DNA of 64,000 nt from contig JAIXQH010000042.1 in assembly GCA_027484055.1 (NCBI GenBank), positions 1 to 64,000 on the forward strand, in the 5' to 3' direction. The position numbers were made by a program, and so were the translations under genes. Origin of the DNA: Verrucomicrobiaceae bacterium. GTDB lineage: Bacteria; Verrucomicrobiota; Verrucomicrobiia; Verrucomicrobiales; Akkermansiaceae. Of this stretch, positions 7,933 through 18,788 are shown one piece after another. Position 1 is the stretch's first letter. Each line of letters begins with the position of its first letter. Under the pieces are notes generated by a model that made no database searches, was not told where the DNA came from, and saw only the letters and a list, made by a program, of their open reading frames with translations.

Positions 7933-8478
7933 ATGATCACCCTACTTGCTTCCACCGCTGCCGAAAATCCAGGTATCTTGGAAAGTATTACATCCACCTT
8001 TGGATTGAACGTTCCGCTGTTCATTGCCCAAGTGGTCAACTTTTTCTTGGTGATCATTGTGTTGAAAAAATTTGCCTTCGGCCCTGTCCAGAAAATGCTT
8101 GAAGAGCGCCGGATCCGCATCGCCGACGGTGAATCGAAGCTGAAGCAAATCGAAAAGCAGCTTGCTGAGTCGGCTACGACCACCGCCGCCGCCATCGCGG
8201 CAGCAAACGCCGAAGCTGTCCGCCTCGTGGAAGAAGCCAAGGCCGGTGCGGCCGCTTTTTCCGAACAAAAATCACAAGAAGCCATCGCGAGCGCCCAGAG
8301 CATCCTCACAAAGGCAGAAGCTGCTGCCAAGGCTGACCGCGACCGTCTCGCGACTGAGTTGAAGCGCGAATTCGGCCGCCTCGTCGCCGCCACCACTTCA
8401 CAGGTGACTGGGAAAATTCTCAATGCGGACGACCAGAAACGCATCAACGAAGACGCACTCGCCAAAGTCGAAGCGTAA
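7933..8478 (+). CDS. atpF: F-type ATP synthase subunit b
   Basis: 181 residues; the peripheral stalk that connects Fo to F1. One N-terminal membrane segment (FIAQVVNFFLVIIVLKKFAF, about 31-50) is followed by the typical PVQKMLEERRIRIADGE and a long Ala/Glu/Lys-rich helix to the C-terminus (GRLVAATTSQVTGKILNADDQKRI), as expected of a dimeric coiled coil. Normal length. It begins 68 bp after atpE, behind the hairpin, and atpH starts 25 bp after its stop. There is a single b gene, with no b' gene in the window. Confidence 0.93.
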   Translation: MITLLASTAAENPGILESITSTFGLNVPLFIAQVVNFFLVIIVLKKFAFGPVQKMLEERRIRIADGESKLKQIEKQLAESATTTAAAIAAANAEAVRLVEEAKAGAAAFSEQKSQEAIASAQSILTKAEAAAKADRDRLATELKREFGRLVAATTSQVTGKILNADDQKRINEDALAKVEA

Positions 8479-8503
8479 GACCCTTTCGTTCCTCCTCCAC
8501 TGT

Positions 8504-8896
8504 ATGAAAATTTCAAAGACTGCCGCCGCTGCTGCTCGTCGCCTATTTGGCCTCTGCGAGACAGACGGTCGCTTTGACGAGACGAAGCTGAAATCCGTAG
8601 TCACTCGTCTCATTGAGGCGAAACCACGCGATTTCAAAGCGATCCTCGCCGCCATTCAGCGCCTGACACGCCTCGAAATCGAGCGTCGCCAAGTGACGGT
8701 GGAAAGCGCAGTTGAAATGGACAGCGCCACCCAAGACCGCGTCGTCTCAGGCTTGGCCAAGCAATATGGTCCAGATCTTGTGATCCAATACCTCATCACT
8801 CCCACCCTCCTTGGCGGCCTCCGCATCCGGGTCGGAAATGATGTGTTCGACGGCTCGGTCAAAGGCCGCCTCGAACGTCTCGCCAACGCCTTCTAA
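8504..8896 (+). CDS. atpH: F-type ATP synthase subunit delta (short)
   Basis: 130 residues from the ATG at 8504, the only start after the atpF stop. The C-terminal half is clearly delta: VTVESAVEMD, then TLLGGLRIRVGNDVFDGSVKGRLERL. The N-terminal part before the first beta strand is about 65 residues, whereas the six-helix domain of standard delta subunits is about 105. An in-frame upstream ATG (8423) lies inside atpF and its 27 extra residues (Lys/Ser/Thr-rich) do not resemble delta. The subunit links the b stalk to the top of F1; a shortened N-domain should alter how it meets the alpha N-termini. Confidence 0.85.
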   Translation: MKISKTAAAAARRLFGLCETDGRFDETKLKSVVTRLIEAKPRDFKAILAAIQRLTRLEIERRQVTVESAVEMDSATQDRVVSGLAKQYGPDLVIQYLITPTLLGGLRIRVGNDVFDGSVKGRLERLANAF

Positions 8897-8933
8897 CTTT
8901 ATCCTTTCTTAACTTTTTAACAGAAACCTTGTC

Positions 8934-10475
<1,542 letters not shown>

Positions 10476-10484
10476 TCATTCGGG

Positions 10485-10565
10485 GTTATTTGTTAAAAGT
10501 TATTCGTCTAAGATACACTTCTTGCAGATTTCCCACCCTATAACTTCCAACTAATAACAAATAAC
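10485..10565. repeat. Inverted-repeat module between atpA and atpG
   Basis: GTTATTTGTTA (10485-10495) and its perfect complement TAACAAATAAC (10555-10565) flank a nested pair AAGTTAT/ATAACTT. The transcript could fold into a long imperfect hairpin. The same 11-bp arms occur again between atpD and atpC. Confidence 0.75.
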
Positions 10566-10579
10566 TTTTTTCATCCAAA

Positions 10580-11425
10580 ATGGCCAACCTCCGCGACATC
10601 CGCCGACGCATCAAATCGGTAAAAAACACCGCGCAAATCACCCGCGCGATGCAGCTTGTCGCTGCTGCCAAGATGAAGAAGGCGCAAGACCAAGCGCTTG
10701 CCGGTCGTGAATATTCGAAGCAGCTCAACGGTGTCCTCCAAGACATCAGCGAAGGCTTCAGTGACGCGACACATCCACTTTTGGAAAAACGCGCGGGAGA
10801 TCGTGAGCTCGTTCTGATTATTTCCACGGACAAAGGACTCTGCGGTGCCATCAACACCAACTTGGCTCGCGTCATTCGTAACGAGACCTCCGCCACTGCC
10901 GACTACGTCACCGTGGGTCGCAAGTTACGCATCATGATGGAGAAACAAGGCCGCAAGGTGCTTGCAGATTTCTCGGTGAAAGATCCAGTGCCTTTTGCCG
11001 ATGCACGTGCCATCGCCGCATTGCTTTCCAAGCAATTCCTAGAAGGCAGCTACGATAAGGTCAGCGTCGGCTACACTCGCTTCGTCAACACGATGACACA
11101 GAAGCCAGAAGTCATTCAGCTCCTCCCAGTGATACCTCCGACGGGTTCGGGCGCGGAGGCTGAGACCAACGATTTCCTCTTCGAACCCTCCCCTGTGGAT
11201 GTACTCGGCGCGATTCTGCCGCTGTATGTGAATTTCCTCGTTTTCCAAGCCCTCGTCGAGGCACGCGCTTCCGAGCATTCCGCCCGAATGGTCGCCATGA
11301 AGTCGGCCACCGACAATGCGAAGAAGTTCATCAAGGAACTCACTCTCGATTATAACAAACTCCGCCAAGGTGCCATCACCGCAGAGCTACTCGAAATCAC
11401 GACGGCCATGAAGGCTATGGAATAA
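10580..11425 (+). CDS. atpG: F-type ATP synthase subunit gamma
   Basis: 281 residues, near the usual 285-290. Central rotor shaft of F1. The N-terminus ANLRDIRRRIKSVKNTAQITRAMQLVAAAKM and the C-terminus ATDNAKKFIKELTLDYNKLRQGAITAELLEI are the two long coiled-coil helices and match the family signature; the central STDKGLCGAINTN is the conserved Rossmann-like part. It is followed 20 bp later by a lipoprotein gene rather than by atpD, which is unusual. Confidence 0.96.
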   Translation: MANLRDIRRRIKSVKNTAQITRAMQLVAAAKMKKAQDQALAGREYSKQLNGVLQDISEGFSDATHPLLEKRAGDRELVLIISTDKGLCGAINTNLARVIRNETSATADYVTVGRKLRIMMEKQGRKVLADFSVKDPVPFADARAIAALLSKQFLEGSYDKVSVGYTRFVNTMTQKPEVIQLLPVIPPTGSGAEAETNDFLFEPSPVDVLGAILPLYVNFLVFQALVEARASEHSARMVAMKSATDNAKKFIKELTLDYNKLRQGAITAELLEITTAMKAME

Positions 11426-11954
11426 CTCATTATTTTAATCATCCCATGAAACTTACCTACGCCTTACTCTCGTGTATTTTGCTTTTTCTATCAAGTTGCG
11501 CAACGATCGTATCTTCCAATCAGATCGTCACACGCATTGATAGCTCACCATCGAAGCTGGCTTACAAGGTGAAGGATCATAACGGCTCTGTCGTTTCTGA
11601 AGGCGTCACCCCTTCTAGTGCGACACTCAATCGCTCACCAAGCTACTTCAAGTCCGGGAAATATACTGTCGAGATCAGTAAAAATGGAAAAGTTGTCGCT
11701 ACAGAAACGGTCACGGCTTCCCTGAATGGCTGGTATTTCGGTAATATCCTATTCGGTGGCCTCATCGGAATGCTCATCGTAGATCCCATCTCTGGAGCAA
11801 TGTACCGCATGCCAGAATCAGTAACCGTAAACGCAAGTTCGGTCACCGCGATTGAAAGCCCAAGCAATTCACTTAAAATCGTTGATATTTCTACTCTCAC
11901 CCCGGAACAGCGCAGCAAGCTAGTTCGCATCTAATACTCCGATCACTCATTATT
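11425..11954. repeat. 10-bp direct repeats flanking the gene inserted in the atp operon
   Basis: ACTCATTATT occurs at 11425-11434, at the atpG stop, and again at 11945-11954, just after the lipoprotein gene. A duplication like this could mark an insertion, but a 10-bp match in AT-rich spacers can also arise by chance. Confidence 0.4.
11446..11934 (+). CDS. Lipoprotein of unknown function inside the atp operon
   Basis: 162 residues with a lipoprotein signal peptide and lipobox LSSC (Cys18). The body resembles PEGA-like envelope lipoproteins: a beta-rich part (SGKYTVEISKNGKVVATETVTAS), then NGWYFGNILFGGLIGMLIVDPISGAMYRMPE, a glycine-rich hydrophobic hairpin followed by the 'GAMYRMP' ending seen in many small Gram-negative lipoproteins. 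It lies between atpG (20 bp) and atpD (40 bp) on the same strand, so it must be cotranscribed with F1 genes although it should act in the periplasm or outer membrane. It looks AT-richer than its neighbours. No role in ATP synthesis is known to me. Confidence 0.75.
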   Translation: MKLTYALLSCILLFLSSCATIVSSNQIVTRIDSSPSKLAYKVKDHNGSVVSEGVTPSSATLNRSPSYFKSGKYTVEISKNGKVVATETVTASLNGWYFGNILFGGLIGMLIVDPISGAMYRMPESVTVNASSVTAIESPSNSLKIVDISTLTPEQRSKLVRI

Positions 11955-11956
11955 GA

Positions 11957-13438
<1,482 letters not shown>

Positions 13439-13445
13439 ATCTGTT

Positions 13446-13502
13446 AAGCGTTATTTGTTAGTGGTTAGAAGTGAATATGACTCATAACAAATAACTTCTA
13501 AC
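13446..13502. repeat. Inverted-repeat module between atpD and atpC
   Basis: Contains GTTATTTGTTA with its complement TAACAAATAAC, and GGTTAGAAGT with its complement ACTTCTAACC. The arms are in the order a-b-a'-b', so the two stems interleave; they could be alternative hairpins or a pseudoknot. The first arm pair is identical to that between atpA and atpG. Confidence 0.7.
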
Positions 13503-13520
13503 CTAGAACTACATTCAATA

Positions 13521-13934
13521 ATGCCTCTCCTACTCGACATCGTCACCCCTGAGAAAAAGATTTTCTCCGGCACCGTGGAAAACGTCTATCTCCCAGGAGC
13601 TGACGGAGAAATGGGAATTCTCTCCATGCACGCGGGACTTGTGACCGCTTTGCAGCCTGGAGAACTCCGCTACTTGGTGGATGGAAAAGTGAATGCGTTG
13701 GCCATCGGCTCCGGATTTGCAGAAGTTACTCAGACCAAGGTCATCGTCCTCACGGATAGTGCCCTAGGTGAAGCGGAAATCGACGCGGAACAAGTCGAAG
13801 CCGCCATCAAGCGTGCCCAAGAGAAACTCGCCGCTATCGATCATAACCTAGACGCCGAAGAGGTTGCCTACCTGCAAGGAGTCATCGCGCGTTCCACCGC
13901 TGCTCTGCTCTTCAAGCGGAAAGGGAATCAATGA
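13521..13934 (+). CDS. atpC: F-type ATP synthase subunit epsilon
   Basis: 137 residues. Rotor subunit that contacts the c-ring and can inhibit hydrolysis. The beta-sandwich domain is clear (DIVTPEKKIFSGTVENVYLPGADGEMGILSMHAGLVTALQPGEL) and a C-terminal helical hairpin follows (AEIDAEQVEAAIKRAQEKLAAI). Last gene of the operon, with a strong terminator 30 bp downstream. Confidence 0.95.
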   Translation: MPLLLDIVTPEKKIFSGTVENVYLPGADGEMGILSMHAGLVTALQPGELRYLVDGKVNALAIGSGFAEVTQTKVIVLTDSALGEAEIDAEQVEAAIKRAQEKLAAIDHNLDAEEVAYLQGVIARSTAALLFKRKGNQ

Positions 13935-13962
13935 GTTCTATCTAGCTACCCGCTTTACGACA

Positions 13963-13994
13963 CCCACCCCAGAGTTTCTGGCGGTGGGTTTTTT
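13963..13994 (+). terminator. Terminator of the atp operon
   Basis: CCCACC+CCAGA pairs with TCTGG+GGTGGG (one bulged C, loop GTT) at 13963-13988 and is followed by TTTTTTAT. Classical intrinsic terminator just after atpC. Confidence 0.9.
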
Positions 13995-14032
13995 ATGGAT
14001 GCAGGCACTCGAGATTTCCGTAAACTGACCTC

Positions 14033-15880
14033 ATGATTTTCTCAAACGAACGCATCACTCGACTCGCTGAGACCATGGCGATTCAGCCGGATGAGTTGGA
14101 AGTGCTCATCGGTCAGGGTAGCACGCATTGCTTCCCCACCGGAGCCTACCTTTTTCATGAATCCATGCCGCGCTTATGGATGGGCATCGTCGAGGAGGGC
14201 GAAATCGAAATCATTCGGGGAAATCATGGCAGCTCCACTCGTCTCGCGACCTTGACGCGTGGCACAGCATTTAGCGAGGGCGTGCTGTTGGATGATCTCC
14301 CGCATTCGGCATCGGCGGTGGCGCTCACGGAGGTAAAAGTCCGGTTAATTCCACGAGAGGTGTTTGAAAAAATCCGGACCGAGCAGCCGGAGGTTTTTTA
14401 CCGTATGGTCGGTCACGTCGCCCGGCGCTTAAGTGCGCGTCTGCGAGCGGCGAACGAGCACCTCGTTTCCGGACGCTCACCCGTCGTCGCGACTTGGCGG
14501 AAAGAGCATGACTCGCTGGGTGAGCGCGAGCTTCCCGACACAGCCTACTACGGAGTGCAGACGCTGCGTGGCATGGAGAATTTTCCCATTTCGGGCATCC
14601 CGCTTCACCACTTCGGGCACTTTGTTCGCAGCTTGGCCTATGTGAAAAAAGCAGCAGCGCGGGCGAACATGGAACTCGGCGTGGTGAAACCAGACCGTGC
14701 TGCCGCGATCATCGCTGCCTGTGACGAGATCATCGCCGGGAAATGGCATGAGCATTTCACCATCGACATGATCCAAGGCGGCGCTGGCACCTCGACCAAC
14801 ATGAATGCCAACGAGGTCATCGCCAACCGCGCGCTCGAAATCCTCGGTCATCGTAAAGGCCAGTACGAATTTCTCCACCCGAACGACGACGTCAACCGCT
14901 CGCAATCCACCAACGACGCCTACCCCACCGCGATCAAGCTGGGCGTCATTCTCACCATGCGCGACGCCACCTCCGCGCTTCGTGAACTCAGGGCGGCCCT
15001 CGCTGCCAAGGCCACTGAATTCGCCGATGTCATCAAAATGGGTCGCACGGAAAATCAGGACGCAGTGCCCATGACCCTCGGACAAGAATTCTCCGCCTAC
15101 GCCTCTTCCATCAAGGACGGCATCCGCTACATCGAGCGTGCGGCAGACGAATTTCTCGACGTGAACATGGGCGCCACCGCCGTCGGCACCGGCATCAACA
15201 GCCCGCCCGGCTATGCGGAACTCTGCACCCGCCACCTCGCGGAAGTCAGTGGACTTCCGGTCCGCCTTGCGGAAAACCTGGTGCAATCCACCCAGGACAG
15301 CGGCTCATTCTCCCTGATGAGTGGTGCGATGAAAACCGCCGCCGTCCAGCTCTCGAAAATCTGCAACGACCTGCGCTGGCTTTCGTCCGGCCCGCGTTGT
15401 GGCCTTTATGAAATCCGGCTCCCAGCCATGCAGCCCGGCTCCTCGATCATGCCCGGCAAGGTGAACCCGGTCATTCCGGAAATGGTCAGCCAAGTTTGTT
15501 ACCAAATCATCGGTGCCGACGTCACCATTTCCATGGCCTGTGAAGCCAGTGAGTTAGAGCTGAACATGGCGGAACCGATCATCGCCTTCAATCTCTTCTT
15601 CGGCCTTACCTTGTTGCGGAATGCCGCCATCGCCCTGCACACCCGCTGCATCTCCGGCATCCAGCCGAACCGCGAACGCTGCCTCGCCTATGTGCAAAAT
15701 TCCATCGGCCTCGTCACCGCGCTCAACCCCGTGCTCGGCTACGAACGCAGCGCCGCCATCGCCAAGGAAGCACTTGCCACCGGTAATAGTGTTTACAGCC
15801 TCGTGCTCGAAAAAGGTTGGCTGAGCAAGGAGCATCTCGACGATTTGCTAACTCCCGAGAAAATGACGAAGCCCCGGTAG
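14033..15880 (+). CDS. aspA: Aspartate ammonia-lyase with N-terminal cNMP-binding-like domain
   Basis: 615 residues; aspartases normally have about 470. Residues 155-615 form a complete aspartase/fumarase enzyme that would convert L-aspartate to fumarate and ammonia: start motif DSLGERELPDTAYYGVQTLRG, GGAGTSTNMNANEV, and the superfamily signature GSSIMPGKVNP near 469-479. Residues 1-145 resemble a cyclic-nucleotide-binding domain of the CRP type (YLFHESMPRLWMGIVEEGEIEII, then AFSEGVLLDDLPHSASAVAL). Its phosphate-binding cassette reads FSE...PHSAS where CRP has GE...RSA, so the phosphate-contacting Arg is missing and the ligand may differ. Fumarase cannot be excluded by eye, but the sequence is closer to AspA. 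A single gene with its own start just after the atp terminator. Confidence 0.85.
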   Translation: MIFSNERITRLAETMAIQPDELEVLIGQGSTHCFPTGAYLFHESMPRLWMGIVEEGEIEIIRGNHGSSTRLATLTRGTAFSEGVLLDDLPHSASAVALTEVKVRLIPREVFEKIRTEQPEVFYRMVGHVARRLSARLRAANEHLVSGRSPVVATWRKEHDSLGERELPDTAYYGVQTLRGMENFPISGIPLHHFGHFVRSLAYVKKAAARANMELGVVKPDRAAAIIAACDEIIAGKWHEHFTIDMIQGGAGTSTNMNANEVIANRALEILGHRKGQYEFLHPNDDVNRSQSTNDAYPTAIKLGVILTMRDATSALRELRAALAAKATEFADVIKMGRTENQDAVPMTLGQEFSAYASSIKDGIRYIERAADEFLDVNMGATAVGTGINSPPGYAELCTRHLAEVSGLPVRLAENLVQSTQDSGSFSLMSGAMKTAAVQLSKICNDLRWLSSGPRCGLYEIRLPAMQPGSSIMPGKVNPVIPEMVSQVCYQIIGADVTISMACEASELELNMAEPIIAFNLFFGLTLLRNAAIALHTRCISGIQPNRERCLAYVQNSIGLVTALNPVLGYERSAAIAKEALATGNSVYSLVLEKGWLSKEHLDDLLTPEKMTKPR

Positions 15881-15887
15881 TTGATCA

Positions 15888-16472
15888 CTACTCCACATCA
15901 TCTTCCCAAGCCGGTGCCGCTTCCGCCTTGGCCTCAGCGAGGATTTCCAGCGTTCCGTGGGTGCTGCACCATGACTCGATGTAGGACCAGTCGAGTGCGC
16001 GTTCTCCCTGAACGCCCATCACCGCGACGACATCGTCGAAGTCCTTGGTTCTTTTCGCGCCTTTCGACCAACGGAGTTTCTGAACGATTACATCCTCTGG
16101 AGTAGGCAGCCACGAGTCGCGAGATAACAGCGTGAGCTTCTTCCTGCGGGAAAATCGACTTTGATCATGAGCATCCGAGCTGAGTTCAAACAACTCGATC
16201 ATAAACGGAATTTCGGGCACTTGGATGATTTGTCGCCAGGTGCCGGTGACCATTTCGAAACTCACTTGAGGATCAACTTTGAAAGCGGCTGGCAGCATCG
16301 CGAAAAGGCGTTCACGGTCGGCAGCGACGATTTTCAAAACAAAATCCGCATCTTTCGTTGCACGTGGAACTCCGTAACGATTGGATGAAAAAGAGCCGAC
16401 AACCATGTAGTCCAAGCCCAGTTCGTTCAGCGCATCTAGTAAAACGCCCACCGCTTCCTCCCCTTGTTTCAT
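15888..16472 (-). CDS. MenT/AbiEii-like nucleotidyltransferase, putative toxin
   Basis: 194 residues. The N-terminal part has the minimal nucleotidyltransferase motif: MVVGSFSSNRYGVPRATKDADFVL (about 23-46), i.e. GS, a short helix, then DxD (Asp42, Asp44). EDVIVQKLRW further on matches the conserved Lys region of AbiEii/MenT-type proteins. It overlaps the upstream small gene by 4 bp, as in a toxin-antitoxin operon. Short enzymes of this kind (for example mycobacterial MenT1, Rv0078A) add nucleotides to tRNA 3' ends. Toxicity is inferred. The alternative is a plain housekeeping nucleotidyltransferase of unknown target. Confidence 0.65.
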   Translation of the reverse strand: MKQGEEAVGVLLDALNELGLDYMVVGSFSSNRYGVPRATKDADFVLKIVAADRERLFAMLPAAFKVDPQVSFEMVTGTWRQIIQVPEIPFMIELFELSSDAHDQSRFSRRKKLTLLSRDSWLPTPEDVIVQKLRWSKGAKRTKDFDDVVAVMGVQGERALDWSYIESWCSTHGTLEILAEAKAEAAPAWEDDVE

Positions 16473-16714
16473 GGCATTACACGGCGCGAGGTATCTATTT
16501 TTCGCAAACGGGCGAGGCGTTGGAGCAGCAATCGATGAATTTCAGGCTCGGAAGCGCCGGGCCGTTCATCTCGCAGGCCCTCTTTCATCCGCTCGCACAC
16601 CCCTGCAAAAAGTCGCGGCCCTTCAAGCACCCGCTGTTCTTCGGTCAACAAACGCGCCTGACGCACCTTGGCCAAGTCGGCAAAGCGGGCGTCGCTGATG
16701 ATGCGGTCTTCCAT
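16469..16714 (-). CDS. Small antitoxin-like protein (Rv0078B-like)
   Basis: 81 residues, helical and highly charged, with no membrane segment. The pattern 'F..L..VRQ..LLTEEQRVLEGPRLFAGVCERM...LRDERPGASEPEIHRLLLQRLARL' resembles the small antitoxins of the Rv0078B/MenA1 type that precede MenT1-like nucleotidyltransferases. The stop overlaps the start of the downstream nucleotidyltransferase gene by 4 bp (ATGA), so translation is coupled and the gene order is antitoxin first. The assignment rests on pattern and context. Confidence 0.6.
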   Translation of the reverse strand: MEDRIISDARFADLAKVRQARLLTEEQRVLEGPRLFAGVCERMKEGLRDERPGASEPEIHRLLLQRLARLRKIDTSRRVMP

Positions 16715-16818
16715 GGCCAGAAAATTACATGAATCCCCCGCCGCTGACCAGATAATCTCCGCCCGGAAATTTCAAATCCAGCTTGCCAGAAACTCACGTC
16801 CCGCCAAAAACTCCATCC

Positions 16819-18303
16819 ATGACTTCCGAAAAAGTATTCATCGCCGTGGATTTAGGGGCTGGTAGCGGACGCGTGATCGCCGCCAAGACGAATTTTTCCA
16901 AACTCGAGCTTGAGGAAGTCCATCGTTTCGACAATCCGGGCACCGATTTACCCGGTGGCTCGTTCTGGAACATCATCGGCCTCTACCGCGAAATCCTCGA
17001 AGGCCTGCGCCGCGCCGTCGCCCTGCATGGCGACAAAATCGTCTCCATCGGCATCGACACCTGGGGCTGTGACTTCGGCCTGCTCGACTCGCACGGCGAA
17101 CTGCTCGGGCTGCCGCACCAATACCGCGACCCACGCTTTGAAGGCATGGCGGAAGCGATGCACGCCATCCTGCCCGAGGTGGAAATCTACGCCCAGACCG
17201 GCGTGAAAACGAATTTTTACAACAGCTCCCTCCACCTGCTCGCCGAAGCACGCAAACAAAGCCCTGCCCTGCTCAATGCGGCACAACTCCTCTTCGTCCC
17301 CGACCTTCTCGCCTACTGGCTCACCGGAAAACAAGCGGTCGAGCGCACCGTCGCCTCCACCTCGCAACTGCTCGACGCCCGTACCGGCGACTGGGCTTGG
17401 GGCGTCATCGAGTCCCTGGGCCTACCGAAAGCGATCTTCGGTGAGGTCGTTGCACCCGGTACTGTGCTCGGACCGATCCGGGAGGAAGTCGCCAGTTTCA
17501 TCGGGAAATCCGGCATCCCCGTCGTCGCCACCGCCTGTCACGACACCGCAGCCGCCGTCGCTGGCATCCCCATGAGCGGTCAGGAAAACCTTTGGCTCTC
17601 ATCCGGCACTTGGTCGATCTTGGGCGTAGAAGCCGCAGACGCCATCACCAGCCCAGAAGCCTTCGAGCTTGGATTCTGCAACGAACTCGGCGTGGCCGGC
17701 ACCGTGCGTTTCCTCAAAAACATCGGCGGCCTCTGGCTCATCCAAGAATGCAAACGCCAATGGGAACTCGACGGCGAGACCTTCAGCTTCGCCGAAATGG
17801 CGACCATGGCCACCGACGCCGAAGCCTTCAGCGCCTTCATCGACCCCGACGACGCCTCCTTCGCCAGCCCCGGTGAAATGCCCGCCAAGATCCGCGCCTA
17901 CTGCGAAAAAACCGGCCAAGCCGTCCCGGCCGATCACGGCCAAGTCCTCCGCGTGGCCACCGAGTCACTCGCGCTGAAATACCGCGTCGTTTACGAGCGC
18001 CTCTGCCAACTCACCGGCCGCACCTACCAACGCCTCCACGCTGGTGGTGGCGGCATCCAGAACGAACTCCTCAGCCAAGCCACTGCCAATGCCCTTGGCG
18101 TGGAAGTCCTCGCCGGCCCGGTCGAAGCGACCTCATGCGGCAACGTCATCACTCAGATGATCGGCACCGGAAATCTCCCCGATTTCAAGTCCGGCCGCGA
18201 TCTCATCCGCCGTTCCTTCGAGTTCCGCTCCTTCGCCCCCACCGATACCGAGCAATGGGACGCCGCCTTCCTCCGCTTCAAAGCAGTGATCGGGATGGAT
18301 TGA
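16819..18303 (+). CDS. rhaB: Rhamnulokinase
   Basis: About 494 residues from ATG 16819; a TTG 36 bp upstream is unlikely because the sequence MTSEKVFIAVDLGAGSGRV starts right at the phosphate-1 loop. FGGY-family sugar kinase that phosphorylates L-rhamnulose. WNIIGLYREIL, GIDTWGCDFGLLD, LLFVPDLLAYWLTG, SSGTWSILGVE and the adenosine-binding HAGGGGIQNELLSQATANALG are as in RhaB. No rhamnose isomerase or aldolase gene adjoins it. The preceding toxin-antitoxin pair is divergent. Confidence 0.85.
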   Translation: MTSEKVFIAVDLGAGSGRVIAAKTNFSKLELEEVHRFDNPGTDLPGGSFWNIIGLYREILEGLRRAVALHGDKIVSIGIDTWGCDFGLLDSHGELLGLPHQYRDPRFEGMAEAMHAILPEVEIYAQTGVKTNFYNSSLHLLAEARKQSPALLNAAQLLFVPDLLAYWLTGKQAVERTVASTSQLLDARTGDWAWGVIESLGLPKAIFGEVVAPGTVLGPIREEVASFIGKSGIPVVATACHDTAAAVAGIPMSGQENLWLSSGTWSILGVEAADAITSPEAFELGFCNELGVAGTVRFLKNIGGLWLIQECKRQWELDGETFSFAEMATMATDAEAFSAFIDPDDASFASPGEMPAKIRAYCEKTGQAVPADHGQVLRVATESLALKYRVVYERLCQLTGRTYQRLHAGGGGIQNELLSQATANALGVEVLAGPVEATSCGNVITQMIGTGNLPDFKSGRDLIRRSFEFRSFAPTDTEQWDAAFLRFKAVIGMD

Positions 18304-18377
18304 AAAAGTCGATTCCCGAAAGTCCCGGTCGTTTCAGCAACAGCCGGGAGAGGCCGTTCAACTAAAGCATTCCACCC

Positions 18378-18683
18378 GTGATTACCGAAAAAGAGCGTGA
18401 TGATCTACTTGAAGCCGAAGTCGAAGAGCAGCGTGCTTTGGAAGCGGCATTGAAGATCGCTAGGCTTGAAGAAGCGGCAGCGGGTCCGAAAATCACGTGT
18501 ATTGATTGGATTTTCAGCGTTGTTGTAATTGTTATTGTAATTCTTGTTTACCAGAAACACCCAGGAATCTGGACGTTAGTTGTTCTGATCTGCGTGCAAA
18601 GTTGTTACTTATCGATCCACCGGAGAATTGATGCTTTGGTGGAACTTGGGAAACTCAATCGTCCAAAGGACCGCGCGAGATAA
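18378..18683 (+). CDS. Small membrane protein with N-terminal coiled coil
   Basis: 101 residues from GTG 18378. Residues 1-35 are charged and helical (EKERDDLLEAEVEEQRALEAALKIARLEE), followed by two hydrophobic segments (WIFSVVVIVIVILVY and WTLVVLICVQSCYL) and a basic tail that would lie in the cytoplasm. No family recognised. It lies 74 bp after rhaB on the same strand. The codon use and hydrophobic pattern support a real protein, but there is no clear ribosome-binding site. Confidence 0.6.
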   Translation: MITEKERDDLLEAEVEEQRALEAALKIARLEEAAAGPKITCIDWIFSVVVIVIVILVYQKHPGIWTLVVLICVQSCYLSIHRRIDALVELGKLNRPKDRAR

Positions 18684-18788
18684 TCGTTTTTCGAATTTCA
18701 ACAACTCCGCTAAAGCACTCGATCCCTTCGTCAGCTAGGCCAACTTCACCTACAGCATCCGTGAAATGGCGGACGATTTCATGGAGCC

